NCBI RefSeq assembly: GCF_020524325.1
Contig: NZ_JAIVKY010000012.1
Span: 26,642 to 90,641 of the forward strand
DNA length: 64,000 bases
Origin: Sutcliffiella horikoshii
GTDB taxonomy: Bacteria > Bacillota > Bacilli > Bacillales > Bacillaceae_I
Reading direction: 5' to 3'
Shown: in pieces, positions 26,639 to 34,689 of the stretch
Layout of the letters: the number at the start of each line of letters is the position of its first letter
How positions within the stretch are numbered: the stretch's first letter is position 1
Translations under genes and position numbers: made by a program
Notes under the pieces: generated by a model
Told to the model about the DNA's origin: nothing
Databases searched by the model: none
Seen by the model: only the letters and a program-made list of their open reading frames with translations

Positions 26639-27761
26639 CCTTCGGAATATAGCTTGTGTTTTAATGACGTTGTTACTTTTGACAGGATGCTGGGATCAAC
26701 GTTTATTAAAAGATTTAAAATTAGTTTTTACCGTCGCATTTGATGCAGGAGAAGGAGATGAAATCATTTCTCATGTTGCCATCCGTGAAACTGAAAAGTT
26801 AAGTGTCGGAGGAAAACCTGGGCAAGCAACAGTGGCAGTGGTAGAAGGTAAAGGAATAACATTAAGGGACACTCGATTAAGTTTAAATAAACGTACTCCT
26901 GGAGAATTTTCACCTAGTAAAATGAGAGTGTATTTAATGGGGGAAGAACTTGCCCAAGAAGATATCTATTCCATCCTTGATATTTTATATCGTGATCCTA
27001 AAGCTCCCCTCGGTGCAAAACTAGCCATCGTGGAAGGAAAAGCAGAAGACATCATTCACATGAAAACAATTAAAGAAACCTTATTAACAGAAGCTATTTC
27101 AGATCTATTGATAACGGCAGAGGACAATACCATCATCGTAAATGAAACGGTCCAAACTGTTTGTCCAATCATGTTTGATCCAAGTGCAGACTTTTCCCTA
27201 CCTGTAATAAAAGAAGTTGAGACCCATGATATTGAGGTTATTGGTATGGGATTAATCAGCGACAGAACCTATACAGGAGTAACGCTTGACACTGAACATT
27301 CAACCAACTTACTTTTGCTTGCGAATAAAAAGGAGAAAATAGCTCAAGTGAATATGATGGTCCATCCAGAAGAGGAAAATCCTCAGAATCGTTATATGAC
27401 CTTAAGTATTTCAAAAGCTAAAAGTAAAATAAAGACAACCGTAAACTCCCCTACCGATATCCAAGTAACGATAGAGATGAAAGTAAAGGGTGCCATTGCA
27501 GAGTATCCAAAAAATCATCTAGTGGATAAGAGTAAGGTGAAAGAACTTGAGGAAAAAGCAGCACAATATTTGACCAGTCAATCAGAAGAAGTGATAAAGA
27601 TCATTCAAGATGCCAATAGCGATGTATTAAGAATCGGCCAGCAAATTAAGGTCCATCACAATACAACATGGAAAGATATTAAGTGGCGAGAAGTGTATCC
27701 GACAATTGAAATTGTTCCGAATGTGACGGTGGAAATAACAGGCACCGGTATTATTAACTAG
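26625..27761 (+). CDS. GerA-type germinant receptor subunit C (Ger(x)C lipoprotein)
   Basis: 378-residue lipoprotein: signal peptide with lipobox LLLTGCWDQ (Cys ~22), the CWD motif being typical of GerC. Three extracellular domains follow; GSEIRDPKAPLGAK-like text (LYRDPKAPLGAKLAIVEG) and the C-terminal IVPNVTVEITGTGII fit the family. Overlaps gerB by 14 bp, so the three subunits are coupled. A repeat carrying an IS insertion starts 60 bp after the stop; the operon itself is intact. Confidence 0.92.
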   Translation: MSRRNLRNIACVLMTLLLLTGCWDQRLLKDLKLVFTVAFDAGEGDEIISHVAIRETEKLSVGGKPGQATVAVVEGKGITLRDTRLSLNKRTPGEFSPSKMRVYLMGEELAQEDIYSILDILYRDPKAPLGAKLAIVEGKAEDIIHMKTIKETLLTEAISDLLITAEDNTIIVNETVQTVCPIMFDPSADFSLPVIKEVETHDIEVIGMGLISDRTYTGVTLDTEHSTNLLLLANKKEKIAQVNMMVHPEEENPQNRYMTLSISKAKSKIKTTVNSPTDIQVTIEMKVKGAIAEYPKNHLVDKSKVKELEEKAAQYLTSQSEEVIKIIQDANSDVLRIGQQIKVHHNTTWKDIKWREVYPTIEIVPNVTVEITGTGIIN

Positions 27762-27823
27762 TTAAATTTAAAAAACCGCCTGTTCCTTCTTTAGCATAAA
27801 ACTTTAGTTAGTGGTTAATCGCC

Positions 27824-27886
27824 GCTGTTCCTTTACGCAAATGGCTTCGCTTTCCGCGGGACGGTGTTTGAGCCTCCTCACTTCGT
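27824..27886 (-). repeat. Class B repeat, one part, split by IS insertion
   Basis: GCTGTTCCTTTACGC through CCTCACTTCGT, matching 12385-12447. The remaining part resumes at 29332. Confidence 0.75.
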
Positions 27887-27905
27887 ACGCTGCACCCCTA
27901 TTGTT

Positions 27906-27938
27906 GGACACCTCATCTAACAATAGGAGGTGTAGTCC
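27906..27938 (+). promoter_or_regulatory. Hairpin hiding the orfA ribosome binding site
   Basis: GGACACCTC (27906-27914) pairs with GAGGTGT-ag-CC-type sequence (27927-27938, AG bulge). The orfA Shine-Dalgarno AGGAGGTG lies inside the right arm. The same design in other insertion sequences blocks transposase synthesis from transcripts entering from outside; here that role is inferred. Confidence 0.55.
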
Positions 27939-27940
27939 AA

Positions 27941-28459
27941 ATGACTATATTCACTAAGGAGGAAAAACTCCTTGCCGCAAGACGTTACTTGGATGAATTA
28001 TATAGTTACCGCGAATTAGCTAACCAACTTGGAGTAGACGACTCTGTACTCCGATATTGGGTGATGTTAGTAAAGCACCACGGTGACCAAGCATTTGTGT
28101 TTCCCTATACAAACTATTCGCCAGCCTTTAAACTGAGGGTAATTCAATTTATAAAGGAATCGAATTATTCTATTCGAGAGGCGTCGGCGATTTTCCACAT
28201 CCCAGATTCTTGTATGGTTCGTAGGTGGAAACGTAAGTGGGAGACATGTGGAGATGCCGCCTTTAATCCAAAAGAAAAGAGGCCATCTACTATGACTTCC
28301 AAACACAATAAAACATCCAATAACGACAAAGCTACCAACCCTTCCATCGAAGAGTTGAAAAAAGAATTAGAATATCTTCGTATGGAGAATGCGTATTTAA
28401 AAAAGCTGAAAGCCTTAGTTCAGGAAGAGAAGTCACCAAAGAAATTAAAGCGAAAGTAA
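27941..28459 (+). CDS. IS3-family transposase OrfA
   Basis: 172-residue DNA-binding half of the transposase. Two helix-turn-helix units are visible (YSYRELANQLGVDDSVLRYW; YSIREASAIFHIPDSCMVRR), followed by a leucine-zipper-like end (IEELKKELEYLRMENAYLKKL). A_AAA_AAG at 28399-28405 in the orfA frame is a classic -1 frameshift site that would fuse it to OrfB. Confidence 0.92.
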   Translation: MTIFTKEEKLLAARRYLDELYSYRELANQLGVDDSVLRYWVMLVKHHGDQAFVFPYTNYSPAFKLRVIQFIKESNYSIREASAIFHIPDSCMVRRWKRKWETCGDAAFNPKEKRPSTMTSKHNKTSNNDKATNPSIEELKKELEYLRMENAYLKKLKALVQEEKSPKKLKRK

Positions 28460-28494
28460 TATATGAACTAAGGCATGAATTTCCTGTAAATCAA

Positions 28495-29298
28495 TTGGCG
28501 AAGGTAGCTAATATATCTAGAAGCACCTACTATTTCATTGTTCGAAGCTGGGAACAACCTGACCCTGATCGTAAGTGGAAAAGACGTCTTGCTTTCATTT
28601 ACCGTAAGCATCAAGGCCGTTTTGGTTATCGTCGTATTACCGATGTCCTGCAGGAAAAAGGCAATATAATTAATAAAAAGAAAGTGTACCGTATTATGAG
28701 AGAACTAGGCCTTCAATGCATCGTTAGGATGAAGAAGTACAAGTCTTATAAAGGAGAAATAGGAAAAGCTGCGCCAAACATCTTAGACCGTAATTTTAAG
28801 GCCGATAGGCCTAATCAAAAATGGGTCACTGACGTGACAGAGTTTAAGTTGTTCGGGCAGAAATTATATCTTTCTCCTATACTTGATTTGTTTAATGGCG
28901 AGATCATAACTTACACTATTCAATCAAGGCCCACTTATGAATTAGTAGGAAACATGTTAAAACAAGGATTAGAACGGCTAAATGAAGACGATAATCTTAT
29001 CCTTCACTCTGACCAAGGGTGGCATTACAGGATGCCTAAATACAAAAGGACTTTAAAGCAAAATAATATTACCCAAAGTATGTCTAGAAAAGGAAACTGT
29101 TATGACAATGCAGTAATAGAGAACTTTTTCGGAATCATGAAATCCGAATTATTGTACTTACAAGAATTTCATAGCATCGACCATTTTAAGGAGGAGCTAG
29201 AAGAGTACATCCATTACTACAACCACCTGAGAATAAAATCAAGATTAAAACGTAAAAGCCCAGTAGCTTATCGAGCTAGTTTTGAGCAAGCTGCTTAG
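28495..29298 (+). CDS. IS3-family transposase OrfB (DDE catalytic domain)
   Basis: Catalytic half with an rve integrase core. Asp ~113 (WVTDVTEF), Asp ~173 (LHSDQGWHY) and Glu ~209 (DNAVIENFFG) give the DD(35)E spacing, and the HTH_21 region (HQGRFGYRRITDVLQEKG) precedes it. The frame is open back to 28324 in the -1 frame relative to OrfA, so the natural product is an OrfAB fusion made by slippage at 28399-28405; the TTG at 28495 is only the first start-like codon. No stop or missing residue, so the element may be active. Confidence 0.92.
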   Translation: MAKVANISRSTYYFIVRSWEQPDPDRKWKRRLAFIYRKHQGRFGYRRITDVLQEKGNIINKKKVYRIMRELGLQCIVRMKKYKSYKGEIGKAAPNILDRNFKADRPNQKWVTDVTEFKLFGQKLYLSPILDLFNGEIITYTIQSRPTYELVGNMLKQGLERLNEDDNLILHSDQGWHYRMPKYKRTLKQNNITQSMSRKGNCYDNAVIENFFGIMKSELLYLQEFHSIDHFKEELEEYIHYYNHLRIKSRLKRKSPVAYRASFEQAA

Positions 29299-29331
29299 AA
29301 AATATGTGTCCAGTTTTAAGGGGTCAGTACA

Positions 29332-29402
29332 TTCGTTGCGGGGTCTCAATCAACCGTTCCCCCCCCCCGCAGGAGTCTACGCCATTTGCTCCAATCCACA
29401 GC
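29332..29402 (-). repeat. Class B repeat, other part, after IS insertion
   Basis: Continues as TTCGTTGCGGGGTCTCAATC to AATCCACAGC. Contains a run of ten C (29369-29378 region). Confidence 0.72.
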
Positions 29403-29522
29403 TGAAAATTACGTAAACGATACGATAATGCTTATTCTGTTTAATTGGTTAGATGCCTTTTCATATAACTTTTTGTAACATTTTCTTGCAATGAAGACAA
29501 AGTCAAAAGAAAATTTTACATC

Positions 29523-29640
29523 AGATTGTCTTCATCCTACATATGATAACAATCTCAACACAAAATCTCCTACAAGATTGTCTTCATCACATATATGAAG
29601 ACAATCTTAACGGAAAATAAATCTCCAAATTGTCTTCATT
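29523..29640 (+). repeat. 52-bp tandem repeat with perfect 14-bp hairpin
   Basis: The motif (A)GATTGTCTTCAT begins at 29523, 29575 and 29627 (as AAATTGTCTTCAT), an exact 52-bp period, and ACATATGA/ACATATATGA follows in the first two units. In unit two AAGATTGTCTTCAT (29574-29587) is followed after 7 nt by its perfect complement (29595-29608). No coding frame. Confidence 0.65.
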
Positions 29641-29670
29641 AGCCCCATCTTTGATATATGATATACCCTA

Positions 29671-29798
29671 GTTGATTGGAGTGGAAGGCGCGCAGACGCC
29701 CGCGGGAGGAAGGGACAGGTGAGAACCCCGGAAGGCGGAGCCTGAGGAGGCTCACGGACCGCCCGCGGGCAAGCGAAGCGCCTGGAACGGAAATCAAC
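29671..29798 (+). repeat. Dispersed MITE-like repeat, class A (best full copy)
   Basis: From GTTGATTGGAGTGGAAGGCG to CCTGGAACGGAAATCAAC. Near-palindromic ends, with inner inverted blocks CGCCCGCGGGAGG and CCGCCCGCGGGC. Reference copy for the class. Confidence 0.75.
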
Positions 29799-29824
29799 AG
29801 TACTATATGCTACCTTATTCTATA

Positions 29825-29863
29825 AAAATAAATAGTGAGGGGCATTAGAAGCTCCTCACTATT
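29825..29863 (-). terminator. Terminator of alpha/beta hydrolase gene
   Basis: Minus strand: AATAGTGAGG, loop, CTCACTATT then TATTTTTAT. The stop codon of the gene lies in the loop. Confidence 0.7.
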
Positions 29864-30567
29864 CCTTGTACGATTCGTTCCCATTGTTCTTCTTTTGGGA
29901 TGCTTGCTTCATTATCCCCTTTTTGGAGACCGTAGTCGCCAAACTGAGAATGATTTCCGCCTTGAATGATAAAGGTATACATCTGTGATGGCAGCCGTGA
30001 ATCAGCATTTGTTAATTTTTCCTCATCAATGACACCATCAAGTTGAGCTTCAAAAGTAATGACATCTCCCTTGAATGATGTTAAATCATCATCTTCTGCA
30101 GGGTATGCAGCCATTAATATCAGGCCTGTGACTTTTTCAGGGTTGTTTTTCACATAATTGGCTGCCATTGCCCCGCCAAGAGAGTGACCAGCAACCAGCC
30201 ACTCCCGATCGTTATACTTCTTAATGATCTTATCTGCTTTATCCGGATTTAGTACTGCAAGATGCAAGGGCATCTTCGCGATAATAAAAGGAACTCCTTC
30301 TTCTGCCAACATTTTGCCTAATGGGGCATATGCGGCAGCTTCCACTCTTCCACCAGGATAGAAGATGATCCCAGCTTCATCATTCTCTTCAGTTGGAAAA
30401 AATGATATCCACCCACTATTCTCTTCTACCAATACTTCTTCAGTCGATTTCATACTCTCTTGATTAACTAATTTATAAGGTGTTGCAATTAAAAAGAGAC
30501 AGGCTGCAGCCGCTACACCAACAATAATCCCTAAGGTAACTAAACTGGTTTTTTGCCATTTTTTCAT
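29845..30567 (-). CDS. Membrane-anchored alpha/beta hydrolase
   Basis: 240 residues. An N-terminal uncleaved signal/membrane segment (~8-30, TLGIIVGVAAAACLFLIA) places the catalytic domain outside the membrane. Nucleophile elbow GHSLGG, with a catalytic His likely in GGNHSQFG and an Asp in ~AQLDGVI; GIIFYPGGRVEAAAYAPLG is the oxyanion strand. Family resembles predicted dienelactone-type or lysophospholipase-like hydrolases; substrate unknown. Lies downstream of kynB on the same strand, with a 67-bp gap. Confidence 0.82.
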   Translation of the reverse strand: MKKWQKTSLVTLGIIVGVAAAACLFLIATPYKLVNQESMKSTEEVLVEENSGWISFFPTEENDEAGIIFYPGGRVEAAAYAPLGKMLAEEGVPFIIAKMPLHLAVLNPDKADKIIKKYNDREWLVAGHSLGGAMAANYVKNNPEKVTGLILMAAYPAEDDDLTSFKGDVITFEAQLDGVIDEEKLTNADSRLPSQMYTFIIQGGNHSQFGDYGLQKGDNEASIPKEEQWERIVQGIVRSF

Positions 30568-30634
30568 CTTTGTACCTCACCATAATAGATTAATGTCTAT
30601 TGTATGAAAACAAAGAATGGAAAGCAAATTTCTA

Positions 30635-31261
30635 TCAATTATTTTCTAAAAGTATCGCTCTCACCGGACTTCCGTCAGCACCCTTGATTTTTAAAGGCAG
30701 GGCAATGAGCTCGTACTCTCCTTCTTTGATTTCACGTAAATCAATACCTTCTAAAATGCAAATGTTAGCTTGGTGCAAGCTATGATGGATGGGTAGCTCT
30801 TTACTATTCAAGACATCTACACTAGGAAGGTCCACACCAATTAGAGGTACATCCATTTCCCTCAACAATTCCACCACATCTAAAGAAAGGGTTGGTATTT
30901 GTTCAGGAAACTCGTCTTCCTTCCCCCATGCATCCGTTTTAAAGAGGATTCGTTTTGCATGATGCCGACCTATAGCTTCCTCTACATGCTTCCGTTCAAT
31001 TTTATGATGCCCTCTCACATCTACCACGACTGCCGGCCCCTTGAAAATAGAAAGGTTCAATTCATGCATCCGCTTTCCCTTGTCATCAAAATGATATGGC
31101 GCATCTACATGTGTAGCTGTATGAACACTCATTTTTACGCTACCGACATTCACCGATCCCGTATGCTGCTTGGACCAGTTTACCTGATAGTGAAACGGAG
31201 TATCCCCCGGCCAAGTTGGTGTGTTCTCATTCAGTGGCCTTGATACGTCATACATTCTCAT
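30635..31261 (-). CDS. kynB: Kynurenine formamidase
   Basis: 208-residue cyclase-family metal hydrolase that turns N-formylkynurenine into kynurenine plus formate. The metal motif HTATHVDAPYHF (HxxTHxDxP) and the N terminus YDVSRPLNENTPTWPGDTPF are diagnostic; PVRAILLE closes the fold. Encoded 12 bp downstream of kynU, so an operon. kynA, the tryptophan 2,3-dioxygenase usually in the same operon, is not in this window. Confidence 0.94.
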   Translation of the reverse strand: MRMYDVSRPLNENTPTWPGDTPFHYQVNWSKQHTGSVNVGSVKMSVHTATHVDAPYHFDDKGKRMHELNLSIFKGPAVVVDVRGHHKIERKHVEEAIGRHHAKRILFKTDAWGKEDEFPEQIPTLSLDVVELLREMDVPLIGVDLPSVDVLNSKELPIHHSLHQANICILEGIDLREIKEGEYELIALPLKIKGADGSPVRAILLENN

Positions 31262-31273
31262 GGTCTTTCCTCC

Positions 31274-32548
31274 TTAAGCAACTACTTCCCGTTCGTTGGA
31301 GTATTTTTCATAATGTTTTTCATCCATAATATTTCGTAGGATCTGTACCGTCTCATACACATCTTTATAAGTAGAATACAAAGCAACTGGAGCCAGTCGG
31401 ACAATATTCGGCTTACGGAAATCTGGCACCACTCCAAGCTCCTTCAATGATTTACAAATTCGGGCTGCTTCCGGATGTTCCAAACTCACATGTCCTCCAC
31501 GGCAAGCATCATCCATCGGATTTGTCAGTGTGAACCCGTATCCGGAGAGCTCTTGGTCGATTAGTTCCATCATTACTCTCGTTTGGTGGAGTGATTTGTT
31601 CCTGATTTTCTTCATCCCAATTTCTTCAAACATCTGTAAAGAACCAAGCAACGGGGCCATGCTGAAGATATGAGGGGTCCCAATCTGATACGCTCCACTT
31701 GTAGCTGCGGGTGTAAACGTATGCTCCATATCAAATTGCTTTTGCTTGTCAGAACCAAACCAGCCTGTTAACCCTGGTGTTTTATCAAAGTGTTTTTCAT
31801 GGACAAACAATGCCCCAACACCACCTGGACCGGCATTTAAGTATTTATAATTGCACCAATAGGCAAAATCTACTTGCCATTGATGAAATTCATGCGGAAT
31901 GGCACCCACAGAGTGACATCCATCCCATCCGACGATCACTCCCTTATCATGAGCCGCCATTGTAATTTTTTCAATATCAAACAACTGGCCGCTTCGATAT
32001 AAAACGGTAGGCAAGATGAGAATGGCTACTTCTTCATCCAGCTCTCGGATGATATCCTCTTCACAAATCGTATGACCATCCCTGCTCTTCACTCTAATGA
32101 GCTGCTCATCCGGATTAAAACCTTTCAGTTTCAAGATGCTTTGAATCGCATAAATATCGGAAGGGAAATTCAACTCATCTGCTACAATTTTAGTTCGTTT
32201 TCCTTTTGGATCGTAAAAAGTCGCAAGCAATTGATGAAGGTTTCCGGTAGTAGAACCTGTGACCATCACTTCTTCCTTTTTCGCACCAACAAGCGGCGCG
32301 CTTAACTCCCCAAGTTTTTCAGCAAAATAAAACCATGGCTCCTCACCGCTAGTCCAACCATCTATGCCATGATTTTTCCAGGAATCTAATAAACTGAGAA
32401 GGGATGATTCTGCCCTTTTAGATAAAAGCCCCAGCGAATTTCCATCCATATAAATGGAACCTTCTTTTATGTAAAACTCATCACGATACCTCTTTAATTC
32501 ATCCTCTTCATCCCATCTATCAATCATATCCATCGTAAGTGTCATCAC
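31274..32548 (-). CDS. kynU: Kynureninase
   Basis: 424-residue PLP enzyme that splits kynurenine to anthranilate and alanine. Substrate-loop and PLP motifs are visible: [40 protein letters not shown] and the lysine-bearing [13 protein letters not shown]. First gene of the kynU-kynB unit; upstream lies a repeat cluster instead of kynA. The product anthranilate could feed tryptophan or quinolone-type synthesis; that is inference. Confidence 0.95.
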   Translation of the reverse strand: MMTLTMDMIDRWDEEDELKRYRDEFYIKEGSIYMDGNSLGLLSKRAESSLLSLLDSWKNHGIDGWTSGEEPWFYFAEKLGELSAPLVGAKKEEVMVTGSTTGNLHQLLATFYDPKGKRTKIVADELNFPSDIYAIQSILKLKGFNPDEQLIRVKSRDGHTICEEDIIRELDEEVAILILPTVLYRSGQLFDIEKITMAAHDKGVIVGWDGCHSVGAIPHEFHQWQVDFAYWCNYKYLNAGPGGVGALFVHEKHFDKTPGLTGWFGSDKQKQFDMEHTFTPAATSGAYQIGTPHIFSMAPLLGSLQMFEEIGMKKIRNKSLHQTRVMMELIDQELSGYGFTLTNPMDDACRGGHVSLEHPEAARICKSLKELGVVPDFRKPNIVRLAPVALYSTYKDVYETVQILRNIMDEKHYEKYSNEREVVA

Positions 32549-32646
32549 ATATCCCCCTTTGCATATCCATTACATTATCTCACTATTCAGTTAAGCGGGA
32601 CAATGATTTATTATTACTTTTAGCTTAAAAGAAAGATTGATGTATA

Positions 32647-32715
32647 GCTGTTAATTGGAGCAATAGACGAAGACTCCAGTGGGGAAGTAACGGTAGGTTG
32701 AGACCCCGCAATGAA
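32647..32715 (+). repeat. Outer class B repeat, left part
   Basis: GCTGTTAATTGGAGC to ACCCCGCAATGAA. Interrupted by the 219-bp element 32716-32934 and resumed at 32935. Confidence 0.7.
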
Positions 32716-32934
32716 GGAAGCCACTGAAAAACTGACATCTCATGTAAATGGTGATTTCTAGCTGTTGATTGGAGCAAAAGGCGAATACTCCTGAGGGAGA
32801 TAGCGCTAGGTGGAGACCCCGCAGGCGTAGCCGAGAAGGCTCCAGCAGTGCCCATAGGAAAGCGAAGCCATTTGCGGAGATCAACAGCGGTGTCCTTACT
32901 ACATCTTAAACTAATGACATTTTCAGTGGCTTCC
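32716..32934 (+). mobile_element. 219-bp MITE-like element with 15-bp perfect terminal inverted repeats
   Basis: Starts GGAAGCCACTGAAAA (32716-32730) and ends with the exact complement TTTTCAGTGGCTTCC (32920-32934). Flanked by AATGAA (32710-32715) and AACGAA (32935-32940), a likely 6-bp target duplication with one change. It interrupts a class B repeat, and contains another class B repeat (32761-32888) as its core. No coding capacity. Confidence 0.7.
32761..32888 (+). repeat. Inner class B repeat
   Basis: GCTGTTGATT ... AGATCAACAGC with GGCGAATACTCC, GGAGACCCCGCAGGCG and GAAAGCGAAGCCATTTGCGG blocks; core of the 32716-32934 element. Confidence 0.75.
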
Positions 32935-32998
32935 AACGAAGTGAGGGAGGCTCAAGCGCCGTCCCGCGGAAACGAAGCCTTTTGCGGAAATCAACAGC
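32935..32998 (+). repeat. Outer class B repeat, right part
   Basis: AACGAAGTGAGGGAGGCTCA to GCGGAAATCAACAGC; completes the copy begun at 32647. Confidence 0.7.
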
Positions 32999-33006
32999 GG
33001 CTTTCC

Positions 33007-33034
33007 AAAAAAAGAGACTCTACTAATAGAGTCA
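33007..33034 (-). terminator. Terminator of the 75-aa gene
   Basis: Minus strand GACTCTattagtAGAGTC followed by TCTTTTTTT. Confidence 0.72.
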
Positions 33035-33035
33035 C

Positions 33036-33263
33036 CTAGAGTACATTTTGAGTTAATTGATAAAATATATCCTGCATTCTCTTTTCCGCAAGATCATTGA
33101 CAATATTTCTAGTTTGCAAGGAAGGATTACCATTAATTCGGAAACTGTAGTCAAGAATTTCTGGATGCATTTCGGAATACATAAACTCAATCTTTACTTT
33201 ATGTCCTTCTGATTCCATCATCAGTGTGCATACTTTGTTGCCCATAAATTCTGTGATTTTCAC
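33036..33263 (-). CDS. Hypothetical protein (75 aa)
   Basis: Small soluble protein MKITEFMGNKVCTLMMESEG..., ending MQDIFYQLTQNVL. The GTG at 33263 is chosen because a textbook AAGGAGG lies eight bases before it; a longer frame starting with TTG at 33341 has no ribosome site. No family recognised. Own terminator downstream; preceded by another hypothetical gene with its own terminator. Confidence 0.6.
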   Translation of the reverse strand: MKITEFMGNKVCTLMMESEGHKVKIEFMYSEMHPEILDYSFRINGNPSLQTRNIVNDLAEKRMQDIFYQLTQNVL

Positions 33264-33356
33264 GACGGATTCCTCCTTCTCTCCATTCACAACACTTACT
33301 ATTTCTACAGTAACGGACAAATTCCCTTTAACTTTCAGCAAATTTTTTGAATTTTT

Positions 33357-33391
33357 TGCAAAAAAATAAGCGGAAAAGGTATCCGCTTAAA
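33357..33391 (-). terminator. Terminator of the 33387-33962 gene
   Basis: Minus strand TAAGCGGA, 7-nt loop, TCCGCTTA followed by TTTTTTT. Confidence 0.8.
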
Positions 33392-33962
33392 AGTTCTTTT
33401 TTAGGTAGTTATTTATTCTTCTAATTTCTCGATTGTTGCCGAGTGCATGGGTGACACCCCAGATGTTTGTTTCTCCTTCTTCTTTGGTCACTTCATTGAG
33501 TGAAACGTCCAAATCATGAAAGATCCGGTGTAAGTATTTCAACGCCATTCTGTCATCATTTCTTTCCACAAGCATGATAAGGCCATTGGCATTTTCCATG
33601 TCATTCCACACCTTTGAAGGTGCAAATCCCTCTGTTTTCATCCAGTTCACGCTGGCTTTCAGCTCTTTCCAATCATCAGATGTTTTCAAGTCGCGGAGAT
33701 TGACTGTGTCAGCCCCTCCCCAACCAGTTACATTATTCAAATATTTATGTTGTTCTTTCAAGACTTCTAGTGTACTAACTTCCCTGTTTTCCTGATATAA
33801 CACCGCATCTTCAAATTCTTGATGCTCTATTTCCTGCACACTTGCAAGTGTCGTGGAAGAAAATAAGGAACCACCATCTACATAATCATAATAATGATAA
33901 CCAACAACCCCTATAATGGCCACCAGCATAAAAGTAGAGATAAATTTTAACAAAGTCTTCAC
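33387..33962 (-). CDS. Membrane-anchored hypothetical protein (possibly DUF6241)
   Basis: 191 residues. One N-terminal membrane segment (~5-25, FISTFMLVAIIGVVGYHYYDY), then an extracellular helical domain. The latter contains FEDAVLYQENREVSTLEVL, VNWMKTEGFAPSKVWNDM and HRIFHDLDVSLNE. The pattern (a helix with a conserved Trp, then a paired helix) suggests the Bacillus DUF6241 group but I am not certain. No operon partners; own terminator. Confidence 0.6.
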   Translation of the reverse strand: MKTLLKFISTFMLVAIIGVVGYHYYDYVDGGSLFSSTTLASVQEIEHQEFEDAVLYQENREVSTLEVLKEQHKYLNNVTGWGGADTVNLRDLKTSDDWKELKASVNWMKTEGFAPSKVWNDMENANGLIMLVERNDDRMALKYLHRIFHDLDVSLNEVTKEEGETNIWGVTHALGNNREIRRINNYLKKNF

Positions 33963-34049
33963 TCCCGATCTGTCTTGCTCTATCTAACCCTTTGCTTTGC
34001 CCTCTTGCCCGTTTATTGGTACGATAAAAGAAAAAGCCATAGGTGAGAA

Positions 34050-34661
34050 ATGATGAATAAAAAACTTATTATCTTTATTATCGTCTGTATGCTAAGTTTG
34101 TTAACAGCTTGTCAGGAACAAAAAGAAACAAACGAAGCAAATGAGGCAGGCCCATTGGACGGATTGTTTGCAGGAAGTGAACTTTCTTATGAAGAATATA
34201 CCTTCATTATGGAATATATCGTAGATCGCGCTAAAGAAATGGAAATAGAAAATAAAGAGTTGGAAAAATGGGTGATCCGCGCTATCGGTGATGAAAGGCT
34301 AATGAATAAAAGAGACCTCACCAAAGAGGAAGCCTTGGAGAAAGCAGAGTATAACCAGAAGTATTATGAAACATATATGAGTGTAGCCGAAAATAAATAC
34401 AATGTGACCGTTACAGAGGAAGAACTAGATTCGTGGATATCGAAAGGGCCGGACCAGAGCGATATTCCTCAGCATAAAGCTTATGCCGAAGCTTTAGGTT
34501 TGACCCTTGAAGAATTAAACCACGATTATGATAGAGACTTATACGAGCAAACAATGGTAATGGAAAAACTCCAACTTGTTTTACAAAAAGAATATGATAC
34601 CTCTGATGTTAATGAAATAAGAGATGAATTTAATAAAGAAGTAGAGGAACAAATGAAATAG
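34050..34661 (+). CDS. Hypothetical lipoprotein, SurA-like helical domain
   Basis: 203 residues with a lipoprotein signal (MNKKLIIFIIVCMLSLLTAC, Cys ~22). The mature part is acidic and helical; LTKEEALEKAEYNQKYYETY, VTVTEEELDSWI and EALGLTLEELNHDYDRDLY recall the N-terminal helices of SurA/PrsA-type chaperones without a PPIase domain. Function unknown. ATG at 34050 or 34053 after AGGTGAG. Own bidirectional terminator. Confidence 0.65.
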   Translation: MMNKKLIIFIIVCMLSLLTACQEQKETNEANEAGPLDGLFAGSELSYEEYTFIMEYIVDRAKEMEIENKELEKWVIRAIGDERLMNKRDLTKEEALEKAEYNQKYYETYMSVAENKYNVTVTEEELDSWISKGPDQSDIPQHKAYAEALGLTLEELNHDYDRDLYEQTMVMEKLQLVLQKEYDTSDVNEIRDEFNKEVEEQMK

Positions 34662-34689
34662 AACGGCCCTTATGGGACCGTTCTATTTC
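34655..34689. terminator. Bidirectional terminator
   Basis: GAAATAGAACGG, loop, CCGTTCTATTTC between converging genes. Confidence 0.85.

Larger units (their letters stand above)
27887..29331 (+). mobile_element. IS3-family (IS150-group) insertion sequence, apparently intact
   Basis: About 1445 bp. Imperfect terminal inverted repeats: GCTGCACCCCTATTGTTGGA at the left and, read inward from the right, TGTACTGACCCCTTAAAACT; both continue into GGACAC. Flanked by TTCGT on both sides (27882-27886 and 29332-29336), a likely target duplication. Carries overlapping orfA and orfB with a slippery heptamer. Exact ends are uncertain by a few bases because of the ambiguous boundary. Confidence 0.88.
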
